Below are positions 46,230 through 57,600 of a stretch of DNA of 64,000 nucleotides, piece by piece; within the stretch, counting starts at the first letter, position 1; each line of letters begins with the position of its first letter. Source of the DNA: Amylostereum areolatum (Eukaryota > Basidiomycota > Agaricomycetes > Russulales > Stereaceae); assembly GCA_012932865.1 (NCBI GenBank), contig SAXG01000025.1:434001-498000 (forward strand), read 5' to 3'. Under the pieces are notes generated by a model, which ran no database searches, was not told the origin of the DNA, and was given only the letters and a program-made list of their open reading frames with translations. The translations under genes and the position numbers were made by a program.

Positions 46230-46950
46230 GCCAAGATTGAACGTGCTGGGAACGAAGGTGAGTGGGATGGAGGAGGGAAAGGCTCTGGCGTGCTCACCGC
46301 GGACGTTGCAGACCCTGACGCGTTCCGTTTGCGAGGGAGAGGGCCAGACGCGTTCGCGGCGGCGTGATGCGTCGGGAGCGTGCCAGCGTGTCAGCGTCTG
46401 CTTCGTTCGTTTGAGCGATGTTGCGCTGACGAGATTGGTGAGCTTCCGACATGTACGCGTTTGCCTGTGACGCGCTCACCTTGTTCTAGGGCCATATTTG
46501 CACGGACGGCGCGCCAAATGCGAAACGTGCGAGAGCGAGGCGCGGGCGTGGTCTGGGGCGCACACGCGTGAGTGAATCTGGTCCGATCCGAACGAACGCG
46601 GTACTCACCTTGCGAGACGATTTCAGCGGGGTCGTCGACTGCGGCAGAGTGCGTGCGCGTCGAAGCACGATGGGCGGGCAGACGCACGTTGAAGAACACG
46701 CGAGTGCGTTTTGCGATCCGGCACTCGTCTCCGCCGCAACGAGCGGCGACGGCTGCGAGACACACGGTAAGCGGCTTCTCTGGACGAAAAACGCGCGCAC
46801 TCACGTTGATTGTGGGTGGGTGGCGAGGATTTCCGACACTGAGGGGTGTTCGTGGCTGCCTTTATGGCCCTGAAGTAATGTCACGAAAGCGTTCACATAG
46901 GCGGCAATTGCCTGCGGGCCTTTGAAAGTCTTGTTGCTTGCTCGTGTGGA
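46230..46950 (-). CDS. probable minus-strand gene in the GC-rich block, exons unresolved
   Basis: Several strong minus-strand donors (GTGAGT at ~46,811, ~46,614; GTGAGC at ~46,487, ~46,296) with pyrimidine-rich acceptors define exons. The clearest reads TFKGPQAIAAYVNAFVTLLQ then GHKGSHEHPSVSEILATHPQ, spliced into VAARCGGDECRIAKRTRVFF then NVRLPAHRASTRTHSAAVDD. Not recognised; the later exons and the start are unclear. It may continue into the 185-bp repeat units, which also show splice-like borders. Confidence 0.4.
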
Positions 46951-47110
46951 CCGTGGTCGAACGCGCCTCGTTCCCGGAGGCGGTGGGGGTTATTAGGAGG
47001 TTCTCGGACACTTCGACTAGAAACGGAGGATGCTATGTGATGAGAGAAAGAAATCTGAGGAGCCCGCGCGACGCGCGAAATTTCGCCAAGTCGAAACTGA
47101 TCTTGGCCCC

Positions 47111-47172
47111 TAGTCTGTTCCCCGCTGAAAAACCCCTGCACAACTCGCTATCTAACGGCGGGAACGAGACTA
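47111..47172. mobile_element. 62-bp MITE with 9-bp target-site duplication (family A)
   Basis: Flanked by CTTGGCCCC at 47102–47110 and 47173–47181. Begins TAGTCTGTTCCCCGC and ends with the inverse of TAGTCTCGTTCCCGCC. Shares CCCCTGCACAACTC and GGGAACGAGACTA with the element at 8188–8384, so both are the same family; this one is internally deleted. Confidence 0.85.
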
Positions 47173-47181
47173 CTTGGCCCC

Positions 47182-48573
47182 CTGCCAAAAGGCCGACCAG
47201 TGTGCCTTGAGTGTGCCCAGCCGTTTCTGAACCGAGGTTGCGGAGTTCGAAAAGAAGCCGCTGGGTCCGAGCCTACCATGATGGCTGTATCTAAAACAAT
47301 CTTAAACAGAACGATTGTCTTCTGTTTTATGTAAGTCTGGCTACGAGAGACTATCCGGGCTCGACGACGCGCGACGCAGCGCGACACGCGTCATCGTCAC
47401 TCGTCAGCGTGTCGCGGCCTGCGACGCAGCAGGTTTCGGGCCAACTTGTTATAGAATTACATATATCGCGAGGTAATGTGTTGAAGAAGGTTTGAATCTC
47501 GTACATATAAGTCTGGGTGGTCATGGTATAAAAACTAAAAAGGGCCAAACTTGTCGTGTGGCAGGGGTACTTAACTACAGAGGGGCGACAAAGGTTGGAT
47601 CTGGCACAACGTCTGTTCGCGTTTGCTTTCTTCGCACAGCCACGCTTGACGCGAAACGTGAGGTTCGACAAGTACTGTACTCTATGTATACGATACAGGT
47701 GTCCTGGGACCCGCAGATGGCGGAGAGCCCCTAGTCCTGAGGGGATATTTCCCCTAGTTTCCAAATTGAAAAGGAGGGCGTGACACGCGGGAAAAAAATC
47801 GGATATCTCAACATACTTATTCTGGAAGCGCTGTAAATAAATACGTCACGGAAATAGAACTGCCGCTGACCTTTATTTGACGGAGTCCGCGGAGGGTTTC
47901 GATACTGCGAAAGCTGGCCTGCTGGTGGAGAAGAAGGCGTGCTGAGCTCAGCCTCAGCCTGAGCTCGGGAAAAGACGCAGTTCACGCGTCGAAGTAGACG
48001 CCGATCGCGAGGGCCGCACATCGCTTGGGGAAGCGCGTCGTTGACTCGTCGGTGCAGAGCTTCTTGGGGTTTCATAGTGAATGTGGGAAAAAATGGAACT
48101 ATATATTATGTTGGCTATAACTTATAAGAGTGCGGGCGTACAGTCCGGGTTTCGATGGTCCCCCATTTCCCTGCCAAGCTCAGCAAGCTTTGCGGAACAT
48201 GGTGCTCTCCCTTCCCAACTCTGACCTGTGAGGGTCCGGTTGATGACGGACACGTTGTTACCACTGCAAATCGTTCGCCTTCGGGTAGACGACGTTTGAG
48301 CTCGCCTCATGCCCCGGAGCCACGGCGATGGGCTGGTGTTGCCCAAACAGGCAGTTGGTCAGAGTGTGGACGTTAGACGCCGGTGCGCTCCAGGGACTTC
48401 CCAGGGGTGGGTTGGATCCATGAGGCACCATGTGATGCGGCTTGCTTTGAGTGCGGGGCGTTCGGGACTCCCACCTCCCACCTCCCATCGCTCGCCATGT
48501 GGCGCCCCCGTCCATGGGCAACACGCCCACCCGTGTCGCATGATGTTCCCGCCTTAGAGAGGCATCCGTTCAT
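47182..48573. other. stretch without a supported gene
   Basis: Only unconvincing frames. A short inverted repeat (GCGACACGC … GCGTGTCGC) lies near 47,380–47,415. Confidence 0.4.
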
Positions 48574-49583
48574 TCACGCCAACTGCCATAGCAGTTGATA
48601 CTTCTCCGCTGCTGGCGGATCGCGTTCAAGAAAGGCTTCCAGGTAAACGGGTCGCATCTGGTGCATGGTTAGAACGTCACAACACGGACGTAAAGTGTAT
48701 CAAGAGAAACTGACCTCCAGCAATTCGTCAGCGGGGCCAAGTGCAATCAGCCATTCGTACGTGAATGTGACATTTCGTCAATACTGGCAAAGGCCAGTCA
48801 GTAGGCGTGGGCACGCGCATGTTCCGCATCGTCGCTTGGCTGCGTGACTTTTTTTCGAACGTCTCCAGCGAGTCGTGGACGAGATCGTAACATTTTGGCC
48901 GCCTTTCCCAAAATTCCTGGCGCGAGTGGACACTGCGTTCAGAAGGGTCTGGACCCAAGTGCCAGTATCCTTGGCGCTGATGGTCTGTGTCGGCGGCCTC
49001 ACAGTGCAGAGACAGGTCCACGGCACCCTTCGCAAAATTGAGCTACTGGTAGTTCTCAATGGGTAGTTCTCAATGACTACCTGGAGCTTATCGAAGTCTA
49101 GTATACGAGCGTACACGGATATCAGAACAAGACTCGCGAAGTGGGTCAAGGTGCATACCGAAGAGATTCGCTCAGATAGTTTTGGTGTTCAGTCGGATTA
49201 CGACACTCTACGGCCCTTCGGATATCTTCCTTCGCCTGACGGAATCATCAAAGCACGAAACAACGTGCTGGAATAGAGTCAAACCTTGTACAACATGACA
49301 TCGTCCGTGCTGCAGAAGGAGTCACATCGAGGACGTCGCTTATGGTATCGATCCTGGAGAATACGATTGAGAACTCAATACAGAACGGTGTGAACATGGT
49401 GCTAACCCCGATTTGCTGCCCAATTTGCTGGTCGAGGACAACGTTGACGAGTGCGCGAGAGACAATCGCCCCGTTTTCTGCCGTCGCAAGTTCTTCGACG
49501 TCAAAGAACTGAATAATTTCTGCAATGTCGAGATCGGTTCTAAGGACGCCTATCAGCCATAGATGATAGCAACAAGGCTTCAA
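48574..49583 (-). pseudogene. Nup155/Nup170-type nucleoporin fragment
   Basis: C-terminal pieces of the Nup155 family in the right order: TDLDIAEIIQFFDVEELATA, IVSRALVNVVLDQQIGQQIG, SFCSTDDVMLYK, ILDFDKLQ, FAKGAVDLSLHCEAAD, KCYDLVHDSLETFEKK, FTYEWLIALGPADELLE, and MRPVYLEAFLERDPPAAEKY ending QLLWQLA. Frame changes occur before SFCSTDD, before FAKG (next to a duplicated 14-bp GGTAGTTCTCAATG at ~49,050–49,078) and before FTYEW. So it is a broken copy of part of an essential scaffold nucleoporin; an intact gene must lie elsewhere. Weaker traces may extend to ~49,870. Confidence 0.8.
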
Positions 49584-50119
49584 TAGACGTACGTACTATG
49601 CGACCAACTCCCCAAGACTATGGTCGACCAGCAAGAGGTGGAACGAGGCGCGTTCGACCAGCAAGCAAAGCCTGAAGCTGGGTTACGGAGTTCTGTTCCC
49701 CCTGTAGCAAAAAATGAGATACAGTGATAGTTAACCCAGGACAAAACCCGACCTTCCATGCCTCCTGGTCACTCGCTGGCGTCGCCCGTGCGCCAGTATA
49801 ATCCCCGGTGGCCGAGTGAAACAGGTGCGGGTCATTGCCCAGGTCTTGCTATGCGAACAGATTATTTTGTATCATAAACAGCAGATCTTCGGGCATATTT
49901 GATACATATAGTCCGTGAGGTCTGTCGGGCTCCGTCAATGTTGACCAGTCGTTGAAAGATGCCCTACATTCAAAGTGTTGTCAACTTGCTCTTCCAGATC
50001 GGCCGTATGAGGCGGGCAAGGTACCATGCAAGGCCTTCTCTTCGACCAGGGAGAGCGTGACGAAGCGTTTCGGTGCCACGGTCAGGAGACATGAAAAGCG
50101 TATCAAAGCGTAAACCCGC

Positions 50120-50146
50120 GCTCGACGCACAAAAGTGAGATCGAGC
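50120..50146 (-). promoter_or_regulatory. CTCACTT/GTGCG hairpin motif, copy 12
   Basis: Minus-strand stem GCTCGA/TCGAGC, six perfect pairs, around TCTCACTT-TT-GTGCG. It points to the Nup155 fragment. Confidence 0.75.
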
Positions 50147-50301
50147 ACAGGTAAGAAGACGGAAAGACGGAGCGTGCACGGGAGGAGCCTGGAGAAGCGT
50201 TGAAGCGCGAAGAGGAGGTGCGTGAGTGGATGGTGTGAAGTGTAGGGGCGGGTGAGCAGGCGGAGGGTAGTAGTACTGCCATTGGGGACGGACGGAAGGT
50301 T

Positions 50302-50326
50302 ACCGACGTACGAAAGTGAGATCGGA
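50302..50326 (-). promoter_or_regulatory. CTCACTT/GTGCG hairpin motif, copy 13
   Basis: Minus-strand stem CCGA/TCGG around TCTCACTT-TC-GTACG; one inner-stem base is changed. Confidence 0.65.
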
Positions 50327-50373
50327 AACGCTGATGAGGGGGCGAACGAAAGTTCGCGGCGTTTAGCGCCATG

Positions 50374-50407
50374 CACGTGATCACGCGGCTCACCAACGCG
50401 TTTGCGC
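50374..50407. promoter_or_regulatory. CACGTG plus ACGCGTTTGCGC box
   Basis: CACGTG at 50374–50379 and ACGCGTTTGCGC at 50396–50407; the latter is the exact reverse complement of the box at 39583. Lies between outward-facing hairpins 50302 and 50456. Confidence 0.5.
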
Positions 50408-50455
50408 GGCTAAGCTTCTTTTTTCCTGCGCCCATCCTTGGTATGCCTGCAGTTG

Positions 50456-50478
50456 TCGATCTCACTTTTGTGCGTCGA
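50456..50478 (+). promoter_or_regulatory. CTCACTT/GTGCG hairpin motif, copy 14
   Basis: Stem TCGA/TCGA around TCTCACTT-TT-GTGCG, 469 bases upstream of the start at 50947. Confidence 0.75.
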
Positions 50479-50681
50479 ACATCTGCTCCGTCCCTCTTAT
50501 CTGCTCATGTCATCGTTCTCCGCTCCATTATTACCGCCTTTCTTCGCAACATCTCGCGCCTTTGTGTGTACTTCTCCAGACGAAATCAGCGCACCCCTGA
50601 CAGGCCTGACCCCCCGATGAATCCAGCGTTCTTTATACAGCTTGTCCTTTGGAGTCTGCATACACGTGGCGCTTTGTTTCC

Positions 50682-50704
50682 GCGACCTCACTTTATGTGC
50701 GTCG
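50682..50704 (+). promoter_or_regulatory. CTCACTT/GTGCG hairpin motif, copy 15
   Basis: Stem CGA/TCG around CCTCACTT-TAT-GTGCG, 243 bases upstream of the start at 50947; CTTTATACA lies about 50 bases before it. Confidence 0.75.
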
Positions 50705-50946
50705 ACGAGCGTTCCATACCCAGATTGTTATCCTCAGGACTTCAATATGTAAAATCCTTCCTTAAGCTTGCTTGTTACACACAAAGCAGTCAGGGAGTCA
50801 AGGTATTTGATTGATTTCTTTGGCGTAAAGGCAACTGTCGTCCTCATACCCGTCACTCCGCCCGTCCCCTTCAGCCTTTATGAACCGATGCATACGCTCC
50901 CCGGGCCCACACAGAATCCCTCCTCGATTGCCCACATCGCTCTACC

Positions 50947-52133
50947 ATGATGCGTCTGACCCCAGAATCCCTGACAAGAACACAAGTCACCTCCACCGAA
51001 GGCTCGAAGATCAGCATCGTCAACCTCCCCTATGAACTTGTGTATCAAGTCTCCTTCATCGTCATAGCAGATCATTTTTCTGCCCTCGTCAAAACTCCTT
51101 CGACTGTCCATAGTCGGAACGTGGTTTCAACTATGTTATCCATTTCACGCGAGTTCCGTCGTTGCACCCTGCGACTGTTGTGTCCTGTATGGGGGTTGCC
51201 AATTTCGGCACAAACGATCCCGCAAGTCGCTATTTTCTACGCCAAAGGGACCACCTATTGACCTCTGCTCGTACAACAGAGACTGTAGGATGATCATGGA
51301 GCTCCTAGAGCGGCTTTCAGAGGCAGCAATGTACTCCCCTGAACAAGTAACCCATGACCGCTTGTGTATCTCTTCCATATTCCGACACAGAGCCCTGCGC
51401 ACCCCTCGTCTACCTCTCGTGAAGATTCTCAAGCTCATGCTAGTCAACTTTGCTCGCTCCTCTCGATTCCCGGAAAACCTCGCTCATACAGATCCCCGAC
51501 GTATGTTAGATGAACTGGACGATGCAGTGGAGGTTTGGAATTGCCTGCACCGAGCCTCGAAGGAATTGTTATCACTGCGTTTGGAAGACTTCATCAAGAG
51601 ATACGTGTTGGATCTGACACGAGGTACTTCTTTCTGCTCACCCTCTTCATATGGACCGCCATCTGATCGTCCAAAACCCCTATAGCCGTTGTAATCAAGC
51701 ACATCCTATGCATGTTTGCACAATACCTCAGTAGCGACTACGCGTCTCGGGTAAGTATTCTTTCTACCTTCCGGGCTGTATTGTATCTGACATCCGTACC
51801 TGCAAGAAAAACGAAACGGTTATCAAGCGTGGCGTAAAGTCGCCCTCTAGCAAAGCTCTTCAACTTGCCCAGGCTTGCATCAGTACTGTGTCTCGTGCGA
51901 CTTCCGCATTTGCACTATCCTCAAATGCACACCAAGACGATCTTCCATTGCTTCGATGGGCGATTGCAAGACCGCTACAAAGCACACGAAGGCGTATCAA
52001 AGAGATCAGAATGTTTGCGCACTGCAATCCGCATCGAGCCATTGTCGTACCGTCCACGCAGTGGTCTCGGGCGTTGGCGACATTACTGTCTCCCCGCCAG
52101 CGCCAGAGACTCTTTCCCGAACTTTCATTTTGA
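50947..52133 (+). CDS. hypothetical protein, four exons, possibly F-box-related
   Basis: Exons 50947–51186, 51248–51623, 51686–51750, 51807–52133; 335 aa. The N-terminus contains KISIVNLPYELVYQVSFIVI, which resembles the start of an F-box, but the remainder (LLERLSEAAMYSPEQVTHDR, LVKILKLMLVNFARSSRF) is not recognised. An alternative 3' exon with many Cys (CKVVFRVHACQCACNFRRH, to 52427) could be used instead of the ending SPRQRQRLFPELSF. Confidence 0.6.
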
Positions 52134-52630
52134 TATGTACACTTTGTTCCACTCTATTCAGCTGCACGAATTACGATTCCTAAAGAATTGTGCAAAGTGG
52201 TATTCCGTGTCCATGCTTGTCAATGTGCCTGTAATTTCAGGCGCCATACCACCCGCAACACTCCTGCTGTCTACAACGCATGCCCCTGCTGCAACTCTCA
52301 CCATTCATCATCCACCCGCCCTCGCTCCAATGCTCTCCTCGCGCACAACATCTCTGTCATCTACAATGTTCTTCGCTTTCGCCATCCACAATATGATGCG
52401 ACCAGCACAACGGGAGTAGGGGAGTAAAGAGCGCGTTGGAGTGAGCACATCATCACCCGGATCCCTATCAGAAAGGTCAAAAACCCCTAGCAGAGGCCCG
52501 TCCTGTTTTAGGCTTTTTCCGGAATGGGGATCCCTTTCCTGACGGGCACGGCCAAGGCGATTCAGAATGAGTGGAGCTGGACAAACTTGTCGAGTGTACC
52601 ATTCGTCGAGCAGCCGGTCGGCACCGGGGG

Positions 52631-52682
52631 TTTTTTTTTTTGTTTTTTTTTTGTTTTTTTTTTGTTTTTTTTTGTTTTTTTT
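52631..52682 (+). repeat. T-rich microsatellite (T8–11 G)n
   Basis: Five T runs separated by single G. Could be the copied A-tail of a minus-strand retroposon, but no element is visible next to it. Confidence 0.9.
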
Positions 52683-52974
52683 GATTCCAGTTTATCGTAT
52701 TTGAGGGTAGCAGAACCCTATGTAACACCTCGTACAGTACGTATATAATTGTAGCGGTTGTCCCTCGGCACCGGGTTCTCGCAGGGCACGCCCACCGCGC
52801 GGGTGCATTCATTTTTCTCGCGTCCTTTGGTTTGTACGCTGACGCGGGATGGACAGAACTGGCTGACGCTTTGGTTGAAAGTCCGCGGGGATGTGTGTGC
52901 CCTGTGAGTGTTCTCCTTCCCTGGGCGGGTTGGCAGCGTGCTGATGTCCGCGGCAGACATCACCAAATTACATC

Positions 52975-54021
52975 TACAAGCAATCTCGGCGCGCTTGACC
53001 TCCACTTACAAGGGATCTGGATCAGCGACTGTATTTTCCCTTCTCTGGGAGGCGGGCACTGCTGATGGTCCACCGCGTCGACAGCGGTGATTGGATGGGA
53101 CGTCGTACAGTCGCAGATCCCGGCGGTGCCGTTCATGCACAAGTACGAGAATGTGTTCGCGTTCAAGTGCGTTTTCACCCTCTCTGTTCTGATGCGCTTT
53201 CCCTCGGCTGACGCGCGCGGACAGCCAAATATTCCTGGTGCAGCTGGACGCGCTCTCGGACCAGTGCAACTACACGGGCTACCTGGACACGTTCGTGATG
53301 TAACCGCCCAAGGGCCTGCTCCCGCTGCCGAACGGGCTGACGGAGGCCTCTGACGCGTGCGACGTGTGGGACCTCATCTTCGATGCGGCGCTGACGACGA
53401 ACCCGGCGTTCAACATCTACCGCATCTTCGACACCGTGCGCGCCTCCCTCCCCCTCCTTTCTCTCGCACGCACGCTGACGGGTTCGTTTGTTGGAATCAG
53501 TGGCCGATCCTGTGGGACGTGCTCGGCTTCCCGGGCTCGTTCGACGACGCGCAGACGCTGCTGCTCCACTTTGACCGCACGGATGTGAAGACGGTCATCC
53601 ACGCCCCGCAGGACGTCGACTGAGCGGAGTGCGGGGACGTGAATGTCTTCCCGCGCGGCGACGCCAGCCTCCCGCCTGCGTTCGCCATGCTCCCGAACGT
53701 GATCGAGAAGAGCAATCGGACCGTCATCGTGCACGGCCTGGGCGATTTCATCCTGATCGCGGAGGGCACGCGGGTGGTGTTGCAGCAGTGCGTTCGTCTC
53801 CCTTCGTTTATCCATTTCTTTCTATCTTGTGGATTTGCTCGCGATCGACGCTGACCTGGGCTGCTGTTGTGTTTTTTTTTTCAGTGTGACCTGGGGAGGC
53901 GTGCAAGGGTTCCAGAGCCCGCTTGAGCCCGACCCGTTCCTCGTGGTCGGGATGGACGCGCTCAAAAACATGTAGTCTGAGCGCGGGCTGACGTACTTCG
54001 ACGTCGCTTTGAGTGGACACC
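52975..54021 (+). pseudogene. serine carboxypeptidase (S10) C-terminal half, with three stops
   Basis: Reads like the second half of a secreted S10 carboxypeptidase: GALDLHLQGIWISD, VVQSQIPAVPFMHKYENVFA, CDVWDLIFDAALTTNPAFNI, DRTDVKTVIHAPQDVD, VNVFPRGDASLPPAFAMLPN, TVIVHGLGDFILIAEGTRVV (catalytic Asp) and YFDVALSGH (catalytic His). The half with the catalytic Ser motif GESYAG is missing. In-frame stops are TAA at ~53,301 (after TFVM), TGA at ~53,621 (after QDVD) and TAG at ~53,972 (after LKNM). Otherwise the frame is open across introns at ~53,440–53,500 and ~53,790–53,884. So it is a recently killed fragment. Confidence 0.85.
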
Positions 54022-54651
54022 TGTGGGTTTTCCTCGCACTGTTTCTAATATTGTTTCTGGTTGAATGCTGGCGCGCTGCTGACTCTGCGAATCGGCCATG
54101 CCTTACTAGTGCATTTCACTCGAAGCAATGCTTATGCTGGGTGCGCGCGGCAAACCTGTAGTGAGATCAGGGAAGAGACTGCAGAGCAAGTAAGTCTTAT
54201 CATGTCATGCGAGGTCCATGGCTCAACGAACATCCGCATTTCAGCTACCTATGACGTCCATCACAGTCAAGTTGGGCCAACGCGACCCCGAACGACGTCA
54301 TCGCAGCAACAGGTCCAGGCTCTCATGTGACCCACCTCAGGTACCAGTCTGACTTCTGGAAAGCATATCGTGCGCCTTCATGCGCCCACTGTTCATTTGT
54401 GGGCGTCCTTCCTTTCCAATCTACATTTGAGATGCCATCATACCCCCAATGTTGCTGTTTTTCTGCCCGCTGAACTCTAAGTATGCCTATGGGGAATCTG
54501 TGCTGACAAGCCAGATGTTATATCTGAGACAATCCCATCTGAGACATACTGATGTGCCTCTAAAGACGGTCTGAAATTCTCAAACATATCTCCAGGCATA
54601 AGTATTTTCTGACTGGTCCCCCGAGTTTCTCCCTGTTTCTCCCCCCCATCC

Positions 54652-57600
54652 ATGCCTACCATGCGCGTGGAACCTGTCTCCCTTCCCGCTCGGGAGAGCT
54701 ACCTTCCTGTCCTATTTCGCTGTCTTGACGCTCATCCCGGTCGGCCTGCCGGCCTGCCTGTTGGGCAGACATACGTCTACGAACAGGATGTGTCCAAGGC
54801 CGCTTTGAAAGAGCTCGACGACGGCGCGGCGAAGCAGGAGGTGCCGAAGACCACGTCCGCCGAAACTCTGCGCAACTCCCTTGGTGCGTATATATATCCT
54901 TCTCCCCAAGTCGACGCCTTGCTCATCCCCGTCCAGGCTTCTTAGAATTGAACGCGGGCGACGCCATCTTTGCTCGGAAGAAGGGCGACCCCAAAAATGG
55001 TTCGCTGGATATACTGCAGGCTCTTGTTCTCGACCGGTACGTCTCTATCCCCTTTGCTGCCAACAAGCTAATACATATACGCTTCCACAGCCACTATTTT
55101 ACCAAACCGGTCACAGATGGGATCGACGGGGACGGCAGCGTACCTGACCTCGAGCTCGCGGACGGGCTCGACAGCAACGACGCCGCCGACAATCTCCCCT
55201 CCTTCAAGGTCGTGGAAAACCTGACAAGGGTTCGCAACGACATGCTCGGCGAGGAAAATGAGCGCGGCCCCTCCATCCCTCTCGAATATTACATCGCTGA
55301 ACCCGGCATCAAAGGCAAGGTTAGGAGGGGAGGGACGGCATTCGAACGTTCTGGTCATGCGCACCCAGTCGCGGAGGGCACGCGCGCGTATGGGATTGCC
55401 ATGTCCTACGAGAGAACGACCAAGCTCATTTCTCCGGCCAAGGGGAACAAGGTTTCCGCCGCCAACGAAGATCTCCGTGGCCTACGCATGCGCCGCGACG
55501 TCCTGCAGGTAAGGCATCGCTCTGGTCTGCAGGGGACATGCACTTACCTCCTGTTGTAGCACGGCGTGTCCGTTGGTGTGGCAGCATCAAGATACCTTCC
55601 TGAGGAATTCCGCACTCACATGCGTCTTCAAGCGGAACTCGTCAACGCCCCCTCGATTGGCACTAGCGGCAACGTTTTCTGGAGCAACGCTCAAGTTAAT
55701 CTCTCCCATGCTGACCATGGCTATACCGGTACGTCTGGCGGGCGCTCCACATTTCTTTTCCGGCCTGTCGATGACCTCTGCGCGTTTGCTGTGCAGATGT
55801 TGTCCTCGGGACATTCTGACTCTAGTTCCAGGTATCAACGACCTCAGTCGGGAGCTTGGTATCTTTGGCGATGGGCACAAGGACGGAGAGGATGCGTTGG
55901 CTGGACTGACCTGCATGATATCCCACCCCGATATGCCCAACAATTACTTCCCAGGTATGTCATTCCGTGTCGCACGCGCACACTTGTAATATACCTCAGG
56001 TGCTCAAAACAGGATTCTTCTTTTTGTTCGAGTTGGGCGTTTTTGTCTCCCTTTCCAACTTCAAGATGATGTTCTTCAGCGGCCTCAGAAAGCACGGCGG
56101 TTCAGCACCTCAAGCACCACCGGGCATGAAGGCTGTTGACTGGGCGTACCGATTCGTCCTTATCCTGTACCCGCCGTCTTCAATAATGTCTAACACGGGC
56201 ATAACGGCGATCGCAACCTTGCAGTCCAAGCATCTAATTCGTACAGAGGCGAAGCAGCTCAAGTGGAAACCCCTGACAGAAGAGGAGGAGAAGGAGAAGA
56301 AGGAGAGTCAAGGTTTACTGGGGATTTCTCCAGAGATGAAGAATAAGTACAAAGCGCCTTCACATCTTGACGTCACCATATACTTATTCTATCAGTCCGC
56401 AGGACATAAACTCGCGCCCATGGTCGGTTCACACTACCTGGGCCTCGGACGGTCACATCATCATGCCAGGAGATGCCCTCTTAAACTTCATCACCCGCAT
56501 GCTGTTGCTCCTATGCACATTTGTTCTGGCTCAAGTCCATCACAAGTTCCAGGTGCGTGACCCAGACCAACCGGTGGTAGCGCTATGTCTTAACCTAAAA
56601 CAGATTCGCATTGATACCGATGTGTTTCTTTCCGCTTTCTCCATGGGCAACCCGGAATTCAAGGGCGATGCAACCACTGAAGATGCCCCGTCGAGAAGCA
56701 GCGCAGTCGCGCCAAGGATCACCGCAAGAACGTGGCTATATGCCCCGCATCTGAATGGTATGAATCTGTTGTGTCTGACTTGCATCCCTGAGCTGACCCA
56801 TGTATAGATCCTAGTAAGGATGTACACCGCGAACGCGCGGCACGCCATTTCAAGGAGTTTGAAAGGCGCTCTGGCCAGTTGATCCCTCAATCGGTCCTCG
56901 CAAAAGGCAAGACGTTCGCTATGCAAACCTCGACGCCTATCATCCATTGGGCTAAAGGCGGAAGGCCGGCATTGGAGGCACAGCGAAAAAGTAAGCCATT
57001 TTCGTCATGCAATCGATGCGGCCATTACTGATGTCACATATGAAGAGCCCGACCTAGATAATGAGGATTCTCTGCGGGTGGATCCAAAGCCAGTCCCCAT
57101 TAGTACGTGTGATCACGTTGACGTGGATGAATATACTCACTATGCCAGTAGAACCCAAAAAAAATGACAAGGAGAAGAGGACGAAATCGTCCGGTGGCCG
57201 CTTGTCGCACATATTAAAGATGAAGTCCAGAGTGACGGAACCACGGAAGAGGATGATTGTTGAAATTCGGTCAACACGACCCCCATTGGTTACATCTCAA
57301 ATTCTTCGTCGAGCTCACCATAAGGAGGGAGAGGAGGAGGAGGAGGAGGAGGAGGAGGAGGTTCTGACTTCGCCTGTGCTAAGGAGGTCTGCGCGTAGGC
57401 CAACCAGCGGACATGGTGCGTCTAGTTGATCCAAATGAGAATGTAACATGATAGACAATGGCAATATAGGAGCCCTCCACAGCGAGGACGAGGATGTTGA
57501 CATGGATGCGCATCACACCGATTCTGACGAACTCAGTGAATTGACCGCGAAACTCAATTACACGCCTGTCGATAAACAGCCTGTCTCCATCGCCTATGAG

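Noticed and set aside
45515..46300. Long overlapping frames of 160–240 aa on both strands
   Set aside because: GC-rich sequence lacks stop codons in all frames; peptides are Arg/Ala/Pro-rich and not evidence of genes by themselves.
50120..50478. Recurring peptide DLTFVRR in many unrelated open frames
   Set aside because: It is only the translation of the CTCACTT/GTGCG nucleotide motif in one frame; loop length varies by 2–3 bases without keeping frame, so the signal is DNA or RNA, not protein.
53299..53975. TGA/TAA/TAG in the carboxypeptidase as recoding sites
   Set aside because: Three different stop codons and a missing N-terminal half with the catalytic Ser fit a pseudogene better; fungi lack selenocysteine decoding.
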